Assembly (NCBI GenBank): GCA_024349245.1
Contig: JALDNG010002548.1
Coordinates: forward strand, 43,838-107,837
DNA from: Neodontobutis hainanensis
Lineage: Eukaryota > Chordata > Actinopteri > Gobiiformes > Odontobutidae
DNA: 64,000 nt
Reading direction: 5' to 3'
This document shows, one piece after another, positions 23,601 to 35,772 of the stretch. Made by a program: the position numbers and the translations under genes. Each line of letters begins with the position of its first letter. The stretch's first letter is position 1. A model generated the notes under the pieces. The model was not told where the DNA came from. It saw nothing but the letters and a program-made list of their open reading frames with translations, and searched no databases.

Positions 23601-24190
23601 TTATCAATATATTCTTTAAACGGCTATTTTTAATGTATCCGTTGGAGCTGAGAAGTCCTTGGTGAGAGGCGTTCACAATGGTCCAGTTGCAGAAGTCCCG
23701 TGACAAGCCATGTCTCAGTCTAGTTATGTCTACTCCATGTTTGGATTAGCACGAAGGACATGACATGAATTTGACATGACCTGAAGAGAACTGTAAGCCC
23801 CCAGTAACAATAAACATTAAAATTAAAATTTCTTATAACACAGGGACATACACCTGTAAGATCAGCAACCCCATCAGCAGTCAGGACGCTCCTTATGTCA
23901 TGAACGTGAACTGTAAGTACCAGTGCAAATATTTACTGTTGCTTTAGTTTACTCGACCAATATGTTTTATGTGTTTGTTTTTTCAGATGGACCAGAAAAT
24001 GTCCAAATCTCAGGTCCAAACGAGGTACAAGAGAAAACATTATTAAAATGAATCTGCTCTGCTGACTCTGAACCAGCTGCCATTTACACCTGGATCAAGA
24101 ATGGAACAACTATAGGAGATACATCTCCTGACACTCCTGGACAAAAACTTTTCTTTATGAAAAACATAAAGTTCTTTTTGTACCACTACA

Positions 24191-26379
24191 TTAGACTATA
24201 CAATTAGTGAAAGTCTTCAAAGACTGTGTAAAAGGACCATTATATTATTACTTTTCATAAACGGTTGCTTTTAACTTGAAGATAGATAAGGAATGTCATG
24301 GGCTTCAGAGGTTGTACAGGATTTTACAAGGCCCCTCATGTAACTCATTTTTTTAATTCTGGCTAAAAGCCCTACAAAGACTGATAATCATGCTTCTTAT
24401 TTATTACTCCAGTGAGCATACATTTTGGAGCGTTCTTCAGCATTACTCTGACAAACAGTATATTGGCCATTACTAATGATGGCGAAGGCCTCCACCTAAA
24501 GTAAATTTATTTTTTAACTTTAAATCAGTTAAATGGACCAGTAAATGTTTGTATGTATGTATGTGTCAGTATTTTGATCAAATATTTGAAATGCTCTTGA
24601 CAGTATTAAACAAAAGACCAAAGCAGTGAAATCCAACCCTTTTAATTGAAAAAAATAAATACTGTTTAATAAACTGAATGAAGCACTGAAACAAGCCACT
24701 GTGACATTGCAAAATACCACTAAAACTTACATTGTATATTTCCAAGAAAAATTGTCAATTCGATCAGAAAAGGAATACATATGAAAAACAGGAAGGGAGC
24801 ATATTTACACCATGATAAGTGTCCACAAAACAACTGGGAGGCTTCTTTGTGTCGACAAGATTTACAAACGTTTGTTAAAGAACACGCCTGATCATGTATT
24901 TTTATCAAAAGACTGTACTCAAGAAAAAGGCACCACTGCAGGTGATGAGTTCATGTATCCTTCATGTGTTGTTGGCCACTTACACAAGACAAACATTTAA
25001 CACTAAAGTTAGAAGTGTTTGATAAATAAAACTGTTATAAGAATTGTCTTGTTTGGATTAGCCTGGCGCCACCAGGAGATACAGCTAAAGACATTAAGTC
25101 ATACTTGTGTGTGGATAAGCATATGAACTGGAGCAGGAGTGAGAGCATAATATATAATATTAATGGAGATGTACAATTCCCATAACATATCCGCCCTGTT
25201 TATGCCCAACGTGGCATAAATCAAAATAACCCACCTTGATGTGAAATGTACTCTGTCAGGAGCAAAAACCCAGCAGGCAGCTGACCTAGCCTAAGTATAT
25301 TTGACCCTTTGGTAAATGACCTATGGCCGGGAACAAGACCTCCTGATGCCCCTCTGCCACGGCAGCTATTCACAAACAAGGCCTAAACTATAAAATATAG
25401 GTAACTGATTAAATGATAACACAGAAAGAAAAGATTACAACAATTCAGAACAGAAAAATCACCAGGGATTACTATACTGATCGTTTAAACTCAACAATAT
25501 GTGCATCAATCAAAAACATGTCATCACTCCAAAAGAATGAAGAAAAAGTGCCAGAGCTGGTCATCCCGTCGAACTCATGTAGCAGATCAGTCTCCATAAT
25601 TCCACACTTATCACTTCCAGAGATGCCCCCAGCAAACAAGAGTTTGCACAAAACTCCACACGGATTATAACATCTGTCTTTTATCATTTACAGACCTCCA
25701 AACTGTTTTACTAAGGACTCAGGAACCTTCAGTAAACCGTGATTAACTATTCTGCGTTGTTGACATGACCAGGACAAAACCTGGCCAGGGACGCATCCCA
25801 GGTCAAAGGTGACTCAGGACCAGCACCACATCCTGGCACCATGTCCAAGGACTGTAAATCCTAAAGATAAAGGGTGTTGATTCAGCTTTACCCAGAACTT
25901 TCTTTAGCTCTCAAGAACGACGCAGGAATGCGTTTGATCACACCAGAACCCCTGAACTTCTGATGGTCAGACACTACCCCCTTGTGTTTGACCGGACAGA
26001 GAACTATTGACTTCTCCCCAAAGGATATTTTGTTATTTTAATAAAAGAATTATTTTATTAATGTGCTGTTGTTATACTGTTTTCCAGGACGCGGAGTCGT
26101 GACGAGAACTCCTCATCCTAGTTTTGTTTGCAGGTTGTGTTCTGTTTTAAGGAAATGTAACTGTTTCCATCATGTCCTGACAAATGCCTCTGTATAACTT
26201 TGCAGTACAAGTGTTTTGCGTGTTTATGAAAAACTAAGAGAAATTGCGAAGCAAGGAATGTTTAAAACTTAGTTTAAACACTTAAACTTTAGTCAAACTT
26301 CCCAAAGCGACGCCCTGCTCCATAATACACCCCCACGTCCAAAGGTGATAAATTGGCGCACTGCCAGAGAATCGCCCCT
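24191..26379. other. No gene recognised
   Basis: AT-rich DNA with short chance ORFs. Downstream of the Ig-like exon no further domain-coding exon could be followed. GC content starts to rise towards 26,300. Confidence 0.4.
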
Positions 26380-26892
26380 TCTCCCTTCTGCCTTCTCTCT
26401 CTTCAGCTTCTTCAGCACGCTTCACCCTTCGCGGTGAGCCTGCGGCCTTCTGGCGGACGGTCCAGCAGGACTGCCTCGCCGCCGCCGCAACCCTGGGCCT
26501 CGTGGAAACGAGTTAACTTTCCTTAGTCCTAAAGACCGTGCCTGCTAAAGCGCCTGCTCTTCCCCAAAAGAGCGCGCGCAGAAGCAAGTTTTAACCAGCA
26601 AAGCAACAGCTGAGAACTCTTTCATGGACCGTGACATAACCTACACAAACTTCAACTTTTACACGGTACAACCGATGAGAGGCCGTGCGAGTTTGGACAG
26701 CAACTAGACGCTTTTGTTCTCTTCCCCGGGTGCACGGCGACCCCACCCTGGAAGAGATCTGCACGTGACGGCAGCCCTGGTGTGTGGGCGCTTCATCAGC
26801 AAGTTACGGACTTTCTGGAGAACATTCAGGGCCTCGTCTCGGACCACTGATATCGACCACACCGAACCGGGCCAGCACCCGCTGACGACAGA
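26380..26892 (+). promoter_or_regulatory. GC/CpG-rich block ending in a splice donor
   Basis: A pyrimidine-rich CTTCTCCCTTCTGCCTTCTC stretch is followed by several hundred GC-rich bases with clustered CpGs (for example CGCCGCCGCCGCAACC). It ends with GACGACAGA/GTAAGT, a good donor at 26,893. No long coding frame is evident. It could be a promoter with an untranslated first exon (of rasgef1b or another transcript) or the LTR/leader of an unrecognised retroelement. Confidence 0.35.
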
Positions 26893-26899
26893 GTAAGTC

Positions 26900-29450
26900 C
26901 GCACGTGACACAACTGCCTTGGCGGCATTACAAAGTCCAAACTCTAGCCCCGAAGCCTCCATCTCCTTTTCCCGTTAAAAGTCCCTTTAAATTCCCCCAA
27001 TCTAGATTAAACTGTACAAAACATTCCTGGTTTCATCATATCCTCCATGCAACTGTTTATCCCTGTGTATTCCCATTGTGTTCAACCCTTATTGTGTTTT
27101 AATGCTTTACCATGTTCCTCATATTATCATCATCATCATATTATTCACCATTGTATAATCTTTAATAAAATCCCATAAAGACATTAATGTTTCCCTGTTT
27201 ATATCAAGAAATGTTCGAAAACAAGAAGAATTTACTTCCTTTAGATTAATGAGACTAGACTAAACAGTTTCTCTAGATCTGTCTAAAACTAGAGTGGTGC
27301 CCCGAAAGAAATTAATATTTTGATAAACAAAATATTAATTATTAATTTTCATAATTAATATTCATATTAATTATTAAGACCATATTCACTACACTCAAGA
27401 GCTCGGCCTGGCCCTGCCTATCCAGTCGGTGACCCTATAACGAAAAGAAACATAAACAGGAGTGAGACATATGCACATTCATAATGATTAAATCAATTCT
27501 CTTAAGCATAATAACTTCAATGAACCATACGGCCCTTAGGACTGTAGTATGATCCGTCCTGGAGCTGTTGTCCCGTTGGTGAACATGCAAACGTTAATGT
27601 CCCTCAGATATCAAAGTGTTCATCTGAGGTCAAAGCCTCGACCACAGTCGTTGGGCAGGTGCATGTCCAGGAATGTTGACCCAGCAATGGCCACATCCAT
27701 CAATCTCACCAACAAGCTCCGGATACATGGAAATCAATACAAACAAAAGTTATGAGACATGGAAGTGCCACACAAGTACATGTATCTCAATACTGATTTA
27801 AAATCCCAGTCACTTTCCAAATATGTTGTAACTATTTTTAAAACCAGGTCAAAATCAATTCCTCTATTACAGACTACTCTGCCAAATCTGCTGCGAGTGG
27901 GAAGTTCTTTCTTAAAGGCTTTAGTTGTGCTGTTAACCAGACCTGAGTTACTTTGGATGAAATCTTGTTGTATATCCTACCTTTTCAGCTCAAAGCATGC
28001 TCAGTGCTATTTGTTCTGTCCAGTCCTTGGACCAGTTTTCTCTCATTTTCAGTTTTAATTCATATTTACAGCATCTCTCGTACAATTCATAAACCTTTGT
28101 TGGTTATAAATCTACTTTATTTAATCCACATTTGCATAAATTCTCTCAAAGGTAAAATTCAAATTTCAATGCTAATTTACTTTTAGCCTTATATTTATTA
28201 AGAACACCTCGAAGGACACCCCCCCCTGTCGTCGATGTATATGGGGCTCTCAAATAAACTTGAAGGAACTGCTGTTTGGTTCCTAAGGTGTGAGTTTTTA
28301 CTCACGTCACATTGTATGTGAACAAATAAAATGAGGATCCTTTAAGGACACATGTTTCCGGTCAGCAGGCAATGCTGGTCTAATGGTCTTACTTCCACAA
28401 AACCTCCAGACTTCTGCTTTGCACTGCACCTGTCCCTGATCTGTCAGTTTGTCAAGTTCAGAGTGATGTTACAGGACGTCCTGTCACTAGCCCTGCTCAC
28501 AGGTGTACTCCTATATGTAAACCAAGATGACTATAAGTTCAAAGAACTAAGTTAATATTAGCTCTTACTGGTGGCTATATTAATTGTCAAATCTCTTTTT
28601 TGAACTGGTACTTGTTGTGGTTGGCTTCCATCCAAATAAAGAACAAACAAACAACCTTTTCATGTAGCTCGTGATGCACCTGCCTGAACTGCAGAGTCAT
28701 GCAAACAGGTCTAGGAAACAAATGCTGCCAAAGGATCCAACAGGCTCTTAGCCCACCACATTGTGTTTTTATAATTCAAATACTTTACTATTACTATTTA
28801 CTCTTGAGTGTCATCCTGGAGACTTTAGGCAATTTCCCCCAATTTCCTCAAAGGCGTGGGATGTAGTCTAAGAACATGGTAGAGCTTTGGCCTTTATGGC
28901 TGACATGCAGTGGCTGGTGGTTATGATGAGTATAGTCCAGTGCAGCCAGAAGGGTCTATGCTTCATAAACTGGAGGTGAGAAGGAAAAATGTACACTGGA
29001 GTACATTGAATGGATTTGTATGTTAAGGTTCAGTTACTTATTCCTCTCCCTTCTGTCATTGTTTGCATGTTATCCTCATTTAATATATGAAAACCTCTAA
29101 ATGTTTGGGTGGTTTTAGTTAAAGCAGACAATGTTTTTTCATTTGTGTAATTTTGACAAAGATCAGATCACATTTGAAGGGATTTTAGGCAGAAATGTGA
29201 GAAATTCCCAAAGGTTCAGATACTTTTTCATGCCTTTGTATGTTAAACCAGCAGTGGTCAGTTGGATGGAAGAAAAGAAGACACATTTCTCTGGCAGTGA
29301 AATCTAACTCATGATAAAAAAAAGCCTTCTGGTTAATTTCCATCTTTTCTCTTACAGAGGAGAGTGCTGTGGTGGTTCACATTTTCTGGCAATTGTATGA
29401 TTTAGTCCGGTGTGCTGACTGTAAGCAACCAAAAGAAAAAAAACACCAGC
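26900..29450. other. No gene recognised
   Basis: AT-rich DNA with a cluster of hairpin-forming AT repeats around 27,300-27,390 and unremarkable sequence after it. No domain-coding ORF was recognised. Confidence 0.4.
27311..27339. repeat. Perfect AT hairpin
   Basis: ATTAATATTTTG-ATAAA-CAAAATATTAAT: 12-base arms with a 5-base loop, followed by more ATTAAT-type inverted motifs up to 27,385. It lies just after GTGGTGCCCCGAAAG. Confidence 0.7.
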
Positions 29451-29499
29451 AAGACTCAAAGAAATGGGCGGGTTTGTTTGCGTGTGCGTCCTCTTCTCT

Positions 29500-29706
29500 G
29501 ATAGGCTATTGCTCTCTCTAACATAAAAAATACGGCGGCGCGCGATTCCAGCTCAGACCATAACCACCGGAGCTTTACGCATTTTTGGATAAAACCTTCT
29601 GTTTTTCTATTAAACTTTGACGAGGTGCAGTAAGGTTGTTGTTCGCGGTTCATTATTAAAGCTTGAGGACACAACTCATTTGTGGATTAGGCTACAGCCG
29701 GAGCAG
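29500..29706 (+). promoter_or_regulatory. Candidate rasgef1b promoter and 5'UTR exon
   Basis: A TATA-like CATAAAAAAT at 29,522-29,531 precedes a CpG-rich GGCGGCGCGCG. About 150 bases later the sequence reads CCGGAGCAG/GTGAGC, a strong donor at 29,707. There is no long ORF, as expected of an untranslated first exon. The start-codon exon of rasgef1b at 45,099 is preceded by an acceptor only six bases before the ATG, so a separate 5'UTR exon must exist upstream; this is the best candidate I see on the plus strand. The pairing is inference. Confidence 0.4.
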
Positions 29707-30301
29707 GTGAGCTGCACGCTTTACTAACTTTAACTAATGAAGTAGCCTACTCGTGTTGTTGTTCCCGCTGAGCTATACATTGGTTTAAGTTGGTTTAGAG
29801 GGCGCCCTATGCCTTCATTGTTTGGACAAATCCTCGGTTATTTCAACATATCACATGTGCCCTGTCCGATCACTGGCCGTCTTCAGGGGCACACACGGGG
29901 CACAGGGAACCGGGAGGCAGCGGAGGCACCCCAGACTTAAGACCTGACATTTAAGCGGGTGGGAGTTAAGCAGAGCTGGCACTTTCATAAAAATACCTCA
30001 TGAATATCCCTTACAGGAAGAGTAATAGTATTTTAACATTAACATTTTACCATCAGTATATTAAAGTTCATTATTGACACTGATTGTAAACGTGTAAAAT
30101 TAGACTAGATGCTGATTTATTATGGTGATAACCTCATGAAGGAGCCCGTGGTCAGACTGGTGTGGTCGCTGTGATCACTGTTAGTGGTGCACTATTATTA
30201 ACCCCACTACCTTCTGCTTAAGAGGATTAGTGTCTTTGAGAAACTGAGGAATCACTCGCTCTAACTGCTCCTCTCACTGACTCTGTTTCTCTCTGTGGTT
30301 C

Positions 30302-30905
30302 AGATTCCCAGGCAGCTACTGCAGTCAAGCCATCCCCCTTTTGCAAAACGCCAGGCAAGACAGCCCCGTCTTGATTTCCCGTATTCGGTGTGCTACGGTA
30401 AATGCATGGTAACAGCAGGTAAATGACCTGCGTGAATTTGTTCCCCCATCAAACGCAGACTGACTCCAAAATTATGTAGATCATTTGTGCTTCATTTGTG
30501 CTGGGTTGTGCCGTAAAACTTTTCGTTTGTGCTGTTATGTTTTTTTAAGATATTAATGATATTAGGGGCTTGGGTTGCCTAAGTGTGACGAGGACAGAAA
30601 TTACTATTTTTACTATTCTTTTGAAATTTGTGTCAAGGTCTGATGGATGCAAGTAACAAAAACAATGTACAATGTAACATTGTAACAAAGTTCATTTTTC
30701 AAAACTGAAATACAGGTTAAATTGATTAATGAGTTTGTAAATTACAAATATTTCTTATAAAAAACTGAATATTAACTGATAAACTTGACATTTATCAGTT
30801 CACTAGGACGTCTAAGCGCTGTTGGGGCTGGCTTGACTGACTTCACAAAAGGGGGATGGCTTGACCGCAGTCCCTAGCCCCAGTGCCTTAGCTATGTTTC
30901 CTTGA
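30302..30905. repeat. Imperfect inverted repeat around 450 bp
   Basis: GCAGTCAAGCCATCCCCCTT at 30,324-30,343 is matched on the other strand by the segment at 30,845-30,868. The similarity continues through a CAAG-CAGCCCC block. The arms are about 55 bases and diverged. They may be two opposed copies of one repeat or the ends of a decayed DNA element. Confidence 0.5.
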
Positions 30906-31208
30906 GTCGTGGATGAGTGACATTCCTCATGGCTGTCTTGTTTACAAAGAGCAGGGCTGTTCCTCTGCACACAGCCTACCTCTAGCTGTAGACCCTTCGG
31001 TTCAGCACTGAATCTTTTTCTGCTGTTCTGTTCTGTCAATTTTTGTTGCAAAATAGAGCTCACTTTTATGTTTAAAGTGTTATACTCACTAAACTATTTG
31101 CTTTTAGTAATTAAAAATGCCCTTTGTGAGAACTGAAAGTAAGTTGGACATGGCTGAAGTGATTCTTGGTTTGTAGATATTCGAGGGCCTTACTGTTACT
31201 GTCATTTG

Positions 31209-31721
31209 CAGGACTCTAGAGTGTGACCAATTTGAGGTTGCACCGGTGCAACCAGCCATTAAATAGGGAAAAAAAGGTTGAATCCAAATCTAGTCATATG
31301 ATAGCTCTGTTCCTAACCACTGTTTCTTAACCTTTATGTGCTATATCATAAAGTCAACAGTACGTCGTTAGGATGTCCCTTATTGATAAAGGAACGGAGC
31401 TAGTTTTCAGCAAGTTTCTGATCTGCAGAACATGAAAACGAGACACACATCACAAATGTCAAGACAAGACAGTACAATCATACAAAAACACAGACTTGCA
31501 TAGACATAGGGAGAAGCAGCTTTAAGAGGAGGCTATGGGTGATGTTATAGTCCTGATATATTGTGGTATCTCATTCTTGCCATTAGTGAGCACATAAAAG
31601 AAATTGTGGGATGCCGTTAAGCTCAAACATTTGGGTGCACCTAACTTTTGTGCTTTTGCACCTAAGAAAAAAAGCTAGGCGCACCAGTGCAACCAGATCA
31701 AAACGTCAGTCTAGAGCCCTG
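31209..31721. mobile_element. hAT-like MITE
   Basis: The left end reads CAGGACTCTAGAGTG...GTTGCACCGGTGCAACC. The right end, reverse-complemented, reads CAGGGCTCTAGACTG...GTTGCACTGGTGCGCC. The matching terminal inverted repeats and the 513 bp length without a coding region fit a hAT-type MITE. The flanking 8-mers do not match, so the boundaries or class are not proven. Confidence 0.5.
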
Positions 31722-32710
31722 ATCTGTTTTGACATTCCAGTAACTGCTTCCTTTAAAGGTTTTCAGTTTTCTCCATCTGTGAGGAGCAGGAGACAAACTG
31801 CAAAAGAAGAAGACATGCACCATGTGACTGAGTTGGGGATTGCTTGTAACAGACATTTCTAAGCACATTTGTGTTGTGGTACACTTTAGGCTAATTGGTG
31901 GCATGACCAGGTATTGGCTCAGATTGGAGATGATATCACTGTTTCTATCAGGGTTTAGGGCCACTGGATACTGTGTTAAATGCAGAGAAAAAAAAATCCT
32001 AATCGGACTGTTGATAGTTGTCTGCATCTCTGTAAATCTGGTCAAATACATTTGTCTTTACCTTTGCTGTGCTAATCTAGCAGCAGTGTGTGGAGTTTGT
32101 TTTATATTGACAGTGTCCACTCTGTGTGTGTAAGGTAGATGGGACCTCAGCCAACATCAAGTAAATGACAGATGGGCTCATGGGGGTCCTCACACTGGAG
32201 CAGAGTCCGGGGTGGGTGTGGGGTACACATCACCCAGCAGATCAGAGGTTTGCATCCACCCTAGAAGGAGGTAGAAAGGAGAAAATGTGCTAAATACTAC
32301 TGAAAAATCCAGATGTAATAATAATATCAGCGGTTGAGTGTGAAACTACAGCTACAACCAGTGTAAACCTAACCCTATGATCAATCAATCTCCATACGTT
32401 TGGTGAAATAAGTATGTTTTGAGTTTGCTTTTGAAAATCTCAACAGAGTCAGATCGCCGCACTTCCACCGGGAGCCCATTCCACAAAAATGGGGCTCTAT
32501 AAGAAAAGGCTCTGTAGCAGACTTCTTCTTTATTCGAGGAAGTTGAAGGAGGCCAGCGTCCTTAGAACGAAGGGTACGAGCTGGAGTAAACCAGATGATA
32601 AGGTCAGATAGTTCAGAGGGTGCGCGTCCACAAAGGATTTTATATGTTAACAAGAGAACTCTGAAATCAGCTCTAACATGAGGAAGCCAGTGTAATGAAG
32701 TCAGGACCGG

Positions 32711-32765
32711 AGTAATGTGATCAAACTTCCTGGTCTTTAAGACCAGGAAGTTTGATCACATTACT
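32711..32765. repeat. Perfect 55-base palindrome inside the L2
   Basis: Arms of 27 bases at 32,711-32,737 and 32,739-32,765 are exact reverse complements around a single T. The left arm begins AGTAATGTGATCAAACTTCC. A normal L2 would carry this sequence once, so it is a fold-back duplication. Confidence 0.9.
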
Positions 32766-32830
32766 GGTCTTTGTTAAAGGTCTGGCGGCTGTATTTTGGA
32801 CCATTTGTAGTCTGTGAGTACAGTCTAGAG

Positions 32831-34606
32831 TAGGGCTGTAGCTTTTGAATATTTTAGTAATCGAGTATTCTACCAAAAATTTAATCGAATAATCGAGTAA
32901 TCGGATAAAATTTATTTTTGCTTAAATAAATATATGCAAGAGAAAATAATACTTTTTTTTAAACATTTTTATTTTTTTAAATGCATAGAATGCAATGCAT
33001 ACATCAAAAATAAACATTTAGTTATTACTCATTGTTTCTCTGTCTGTACTTGTACTGTGAACAATGAAAAGTGCATTTAAGTGCCATTCATTTGGGGTTT
33101 TAAATAAGCATTTTCTAAGATGCAAAAATAAATAAAATAATAATAATACAAAAACACTGCTTTTAAGTTAAGCAACTTAACTTTCAGAACTAAAAGTTAA
33201 CTAAAAGTTCTGAACATAAGTCTTCTTGGAATGCTTTGTAGCATTTAGGAGGCAAAAACACATGGACAGGAACTTGGAACAAGAGTCCATGCATGGTTTC
33301 ACGCTAAGTGCTTTAAGCCAATATATTCATGTGAATATAATTGTCTCTCTCTCGATGTGTGTGCAAGTCTTTAAAGGAGCATATGATTGCAATGTAGAAA
33401 ATTAAGAATGTCAACATGGTCAGAACTAAGGCTTGTCCTGCACTTTGAAGCAATGTTTCCTACTGAAAACAGACGCTCTGATGGCGTGGATGTGGCCGGA
33501 ATACACATCATGGTCTTTGCCAGCTTTGCCAGTGTTGGATAGAGCGCTGCATTAATTTTCCACCATGACAGTGGATTCTCCTTCTTGGACTGGGGATGTT
33601 CTCCAAAATACATTAAGATCTGTGGAATAGTTGTAAAATAATTAAAAATGTGTTTTGTTTTTGATATTTATCTTTGCAAAAAGTAATATATATAATCATT
33701 ATTATATGGCAAGTTCCTGGATGTGCATTTATAAATCCTATTCATGGCACTCAAACTAAAATGTACAAAAACTCAAATTTGAGCACATTAGGCTTAGGGA
33801 CATTAGAACAAGTATTCATTGTTCAGTATTCAAACGAAAGTATCAACTGAGTAATTAGAGGCATGGTATAAAAAAATATAAAAAAGTAGTGATAACTTGT
33901 GAATACTAGAATAATTTGTATTATGGCTGCTTGATATTGAAGAAAAATGTGATTTGCAATAACTAGCAAGATGCAATGTTTGATATACAATCATGGGATA
34001 ATGCATTGAGTGTGTAAAATAAATTTAAATGTATATTGAAAAACTGAAAGTGATATAACCAACATGCATGTTTTCAGATTATAAAGAATCTAGTATATTT
34101 CATTGTAAAGCCAATCACAACTTTTTTTGGCAGTAAATTAAGTCCTTTGGTAGCCGTGGTATAAACTGTTGTTAAATAATCTTCTGGTGTAACGGCCCCC
34201 CCCCGCATCGTGGGTTGTCCATTACTTAGTTAATTAACATACTTGATTTAACAGCCTTCATCTTGACTAGTAATCACATTTATTTAATGCTGTTTTTGAA
34301 TTTACCTTGACTGTCCTGCGGTCTCTTCTGCGTCTTTCTGTTGAGACGCTGCTGGCTGCTGTTGTGGTATGCTAGCTCGATCTTGAAATGTACACACACC
34401 ACGATGTTCTCTTTACGTTTTAATATTAATACTCCTTGCGTTTCCTTCCGCTTTGTGGGTGACGTAAACGCGTTGTCACATAAAAAAATCATTGCGAAAC
34501 CTGAGCTTTAAAATAGATTAAAAGAGGCTTCGAGGCAGAGAAATTTGCCTCAATCATTTTTTGTAATCGAGTTACTCGAGTTACACAAGGAATCATTTCA
34601 GCCCTA
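32831..34606 (-). mobile_element. hAT element nested in L2, 1,776 bp
   Basis: Ends TAGGGCTG and CAGCCCTA are exact inverted repeats. The flanks GTCTAGAG (32,823-32,830) and GTCCAGAG (34,607-34,614) form an 8-base target duplication with one mismatch, as hAT transposases produce. The subterminal regions hold repeated ATCGAGT motifs. Inside are relics of the transposase: a BED-finger-like ELAYHNSSQQRLNRK (34,492-34,280) and the C-terminal dimerisation domain. The catalytic middle is gone, so it is non-autonomous. Confidence 0.85.
33371..33613 (-). pseudogene. hAT transposase C-terminal dimerisation domain
   Basis: An 80-codon minus-strand frame carries PLSWWKINAALYPTLAKLAK and IPATSTPSERLFS, the hallmark of the hATC dimerisation domain of ZBED/Charlie-type transposases. 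It ends HVDILNFLHCNHMLL. It is an isolated remnant; the RNase H-like catalytic core is absent. Confidence 0.85.
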
Positions 34607-35772
34607 GTCCAGAGAATAACGCATTGCAGTAGTCCAGCCTGGTTGTGACAAATGCATAAATGAGAATTTCAGCATCAGCTAAAGAGAGGCAGGAGCGAAT
34701 TTTTGAGATATTCCCCAAGTGAAAAAAGCCCAGTTTAGTGACCTCACTAATGTGCTGCTGCAGAGATAGTGTGGGGTCAAAAATGACACCGAGGTTCCTT
34801 GCAGTTTTGATTGAGACAGTAAGATTGTTGAACTTGTGTCGATGAGTGGCAGGACCAATTAACAATAGCTCTGTTTTATCCGTTCAAATGGAGGAAGTTT
34901 TAAGACATCCATGTTTTAATTGAAACGAGGCAAGTCTCTAGACACTTGATGTCAGTAGTATTATTCACTTTTATTGGTAGATACAGCTGTGTATCATCGG
35001 CATAACAGTGGAAGTTCACTCCATAACTTCTGATGATTTGTCCCAATGGTGTAACATATAGTGAAAAAATTATGGGACCGAGCACAGACCCTTGTGGCAC
35101 ACCAAATTTCACTGGTGTCGTGGAGGAGAAGGATTTATTAAAAGAGACAAAATGAGACCTATCACACAGATAGGATTCTAACCAAGAAAGAGCAGAGCCA
35201 GAGATGCCAAAAACATCTTTAAGTCTGTTGATTAGCACTGCATGATCAATCGTATCAAATGCAGCACTGAGATCCAGCAATAATAGTAGAGCCGATGAGT
35301 CCTCGTCCATCTGAAGGAGGAGATCATTTGTCACTTTAACTAAAGCTATTTCAGTGGAATAAGAAGCCCTAAATGCAGACTACAACTTGCTCTATACCTA
35401 TGGGAAAATGACCTCCTTGAGCCGTTGCAGTCTGCATTTAGGGCTTCTTATTCCACTGAAACAGACTTTAGATAGAAAAGGTAAATTGGAGACAGGACGG
35501 AAATTATTTAGGCATCCAGGATCCAGAGTAGGTTTTTTGAGCAGGGGTTTGACTACAGCCTGTTTGAAAAGGGAAGGAACGGTGCCAGTAGACAGGGACA
35601 AGTTTATAATGTTTAATATAATTTGCCCCACATAGGGCCACAGTTCTTTAAGCTGTTTTGCTGGGAGGAAATCCAGGAGGGACATAGTTGCTTTACATGA
35701 AGACACCACCTTTGTCAGCTCATCAAGGGAAACAGGATCCAAGACTGAGAGACGAGAGGTCAGTGGATCCAC
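34593..35772 (-). pseudogene. L2 reverse transcriptase, broken
   Basis: Frames give, in order, VVKPLLKKPTLDPG and FRPVSNLPFLSKV (35,772-35,460), LLLLLDLSAAFDTIDHAVL, GVPQGSVLGPIIFSLYV and CYADDTQLYLP (35,334-34,900), and SLQQHISEVTKLGFFHLGNI (34,865-34,593). The catalytic Asp residues in the DLSAAFD and YADD motifs are intact. A short inverted duplication at 35,349-35,461 replaces the stretch between SNLPFLSKV and STEIALVKVTND, destroying the frame. The element copies its RNA into DNA at a nicked target; this copy cannot. Confidence 0.85.
35349..35461. repeat. 33-base perfect inverted duplication in L2 RT
   Basis: Bases 35,349-35,381 (TTTCAGTGGAATAAGAAGCC...) and 35,429-35,461 are exact reverse complements separated by 47 bases. 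The left arm is normal L2 coding sequence (STEIAL region on the minus strand). The right arm is a misplaced inverted copy. Confidence 0.9.

Larger units (their letters stand above)
18050..23700 (-). mobile_element. L1-clade LINE, nearly full length, inactive
   Basis: Minus-strand element with ORF1 at about 23,600-22,634, ORF2 at about 22,063-18,366, a 3' region, and a poly(A) tail seen as T-runs around 18,050-18,100. Gene order and domains (ORF1 coiled coil plus RNA-binding fold; ORF2 endonuclease, reverse transcriptase, C-terminal Cys motif) are those of fish L1 elements. Several frameshifts inactivate both ORFs. It lies inside the Ig-like pseudogene on the opposite strand. Exact ends and target duplication could not be fixed by eye. 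Confidence 0.85.
17878..24190 (+). pseudogene. Ig-receptor exons split by an L1 insertion
   Basis: From 17,880 the plus strand reads like the middle of an Ig domain: REWTKNGLNLKPS, then EQNQVVSFKN. After an antisense L1 the Ig pattern resumes at about 23,837 with TGTYTCKISNPISSQDAP (the second domain Cys) and ends at a donor (AACT/GTAAGT) near 23,910. The next exon, after TTTTTTCAG at 23,986, reads GPENVQISGPNEVQEKT, then a TGA stop, then ICSADSEPA and TWIKNGTTIGD, another Ig domain. The style matches teleost CEACAM-like or CD2/SLAM-like receptors. The in-frame stop and the L1 insertion show it is dead. Confidence 0.6.

Noticed and set aside
30812..31063. Minus-strand 83-codon ORF as a gene
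   Set aside because: Overlaps one arm of an inverted repeat and has no recognised domain, splice partner or conserved motif.
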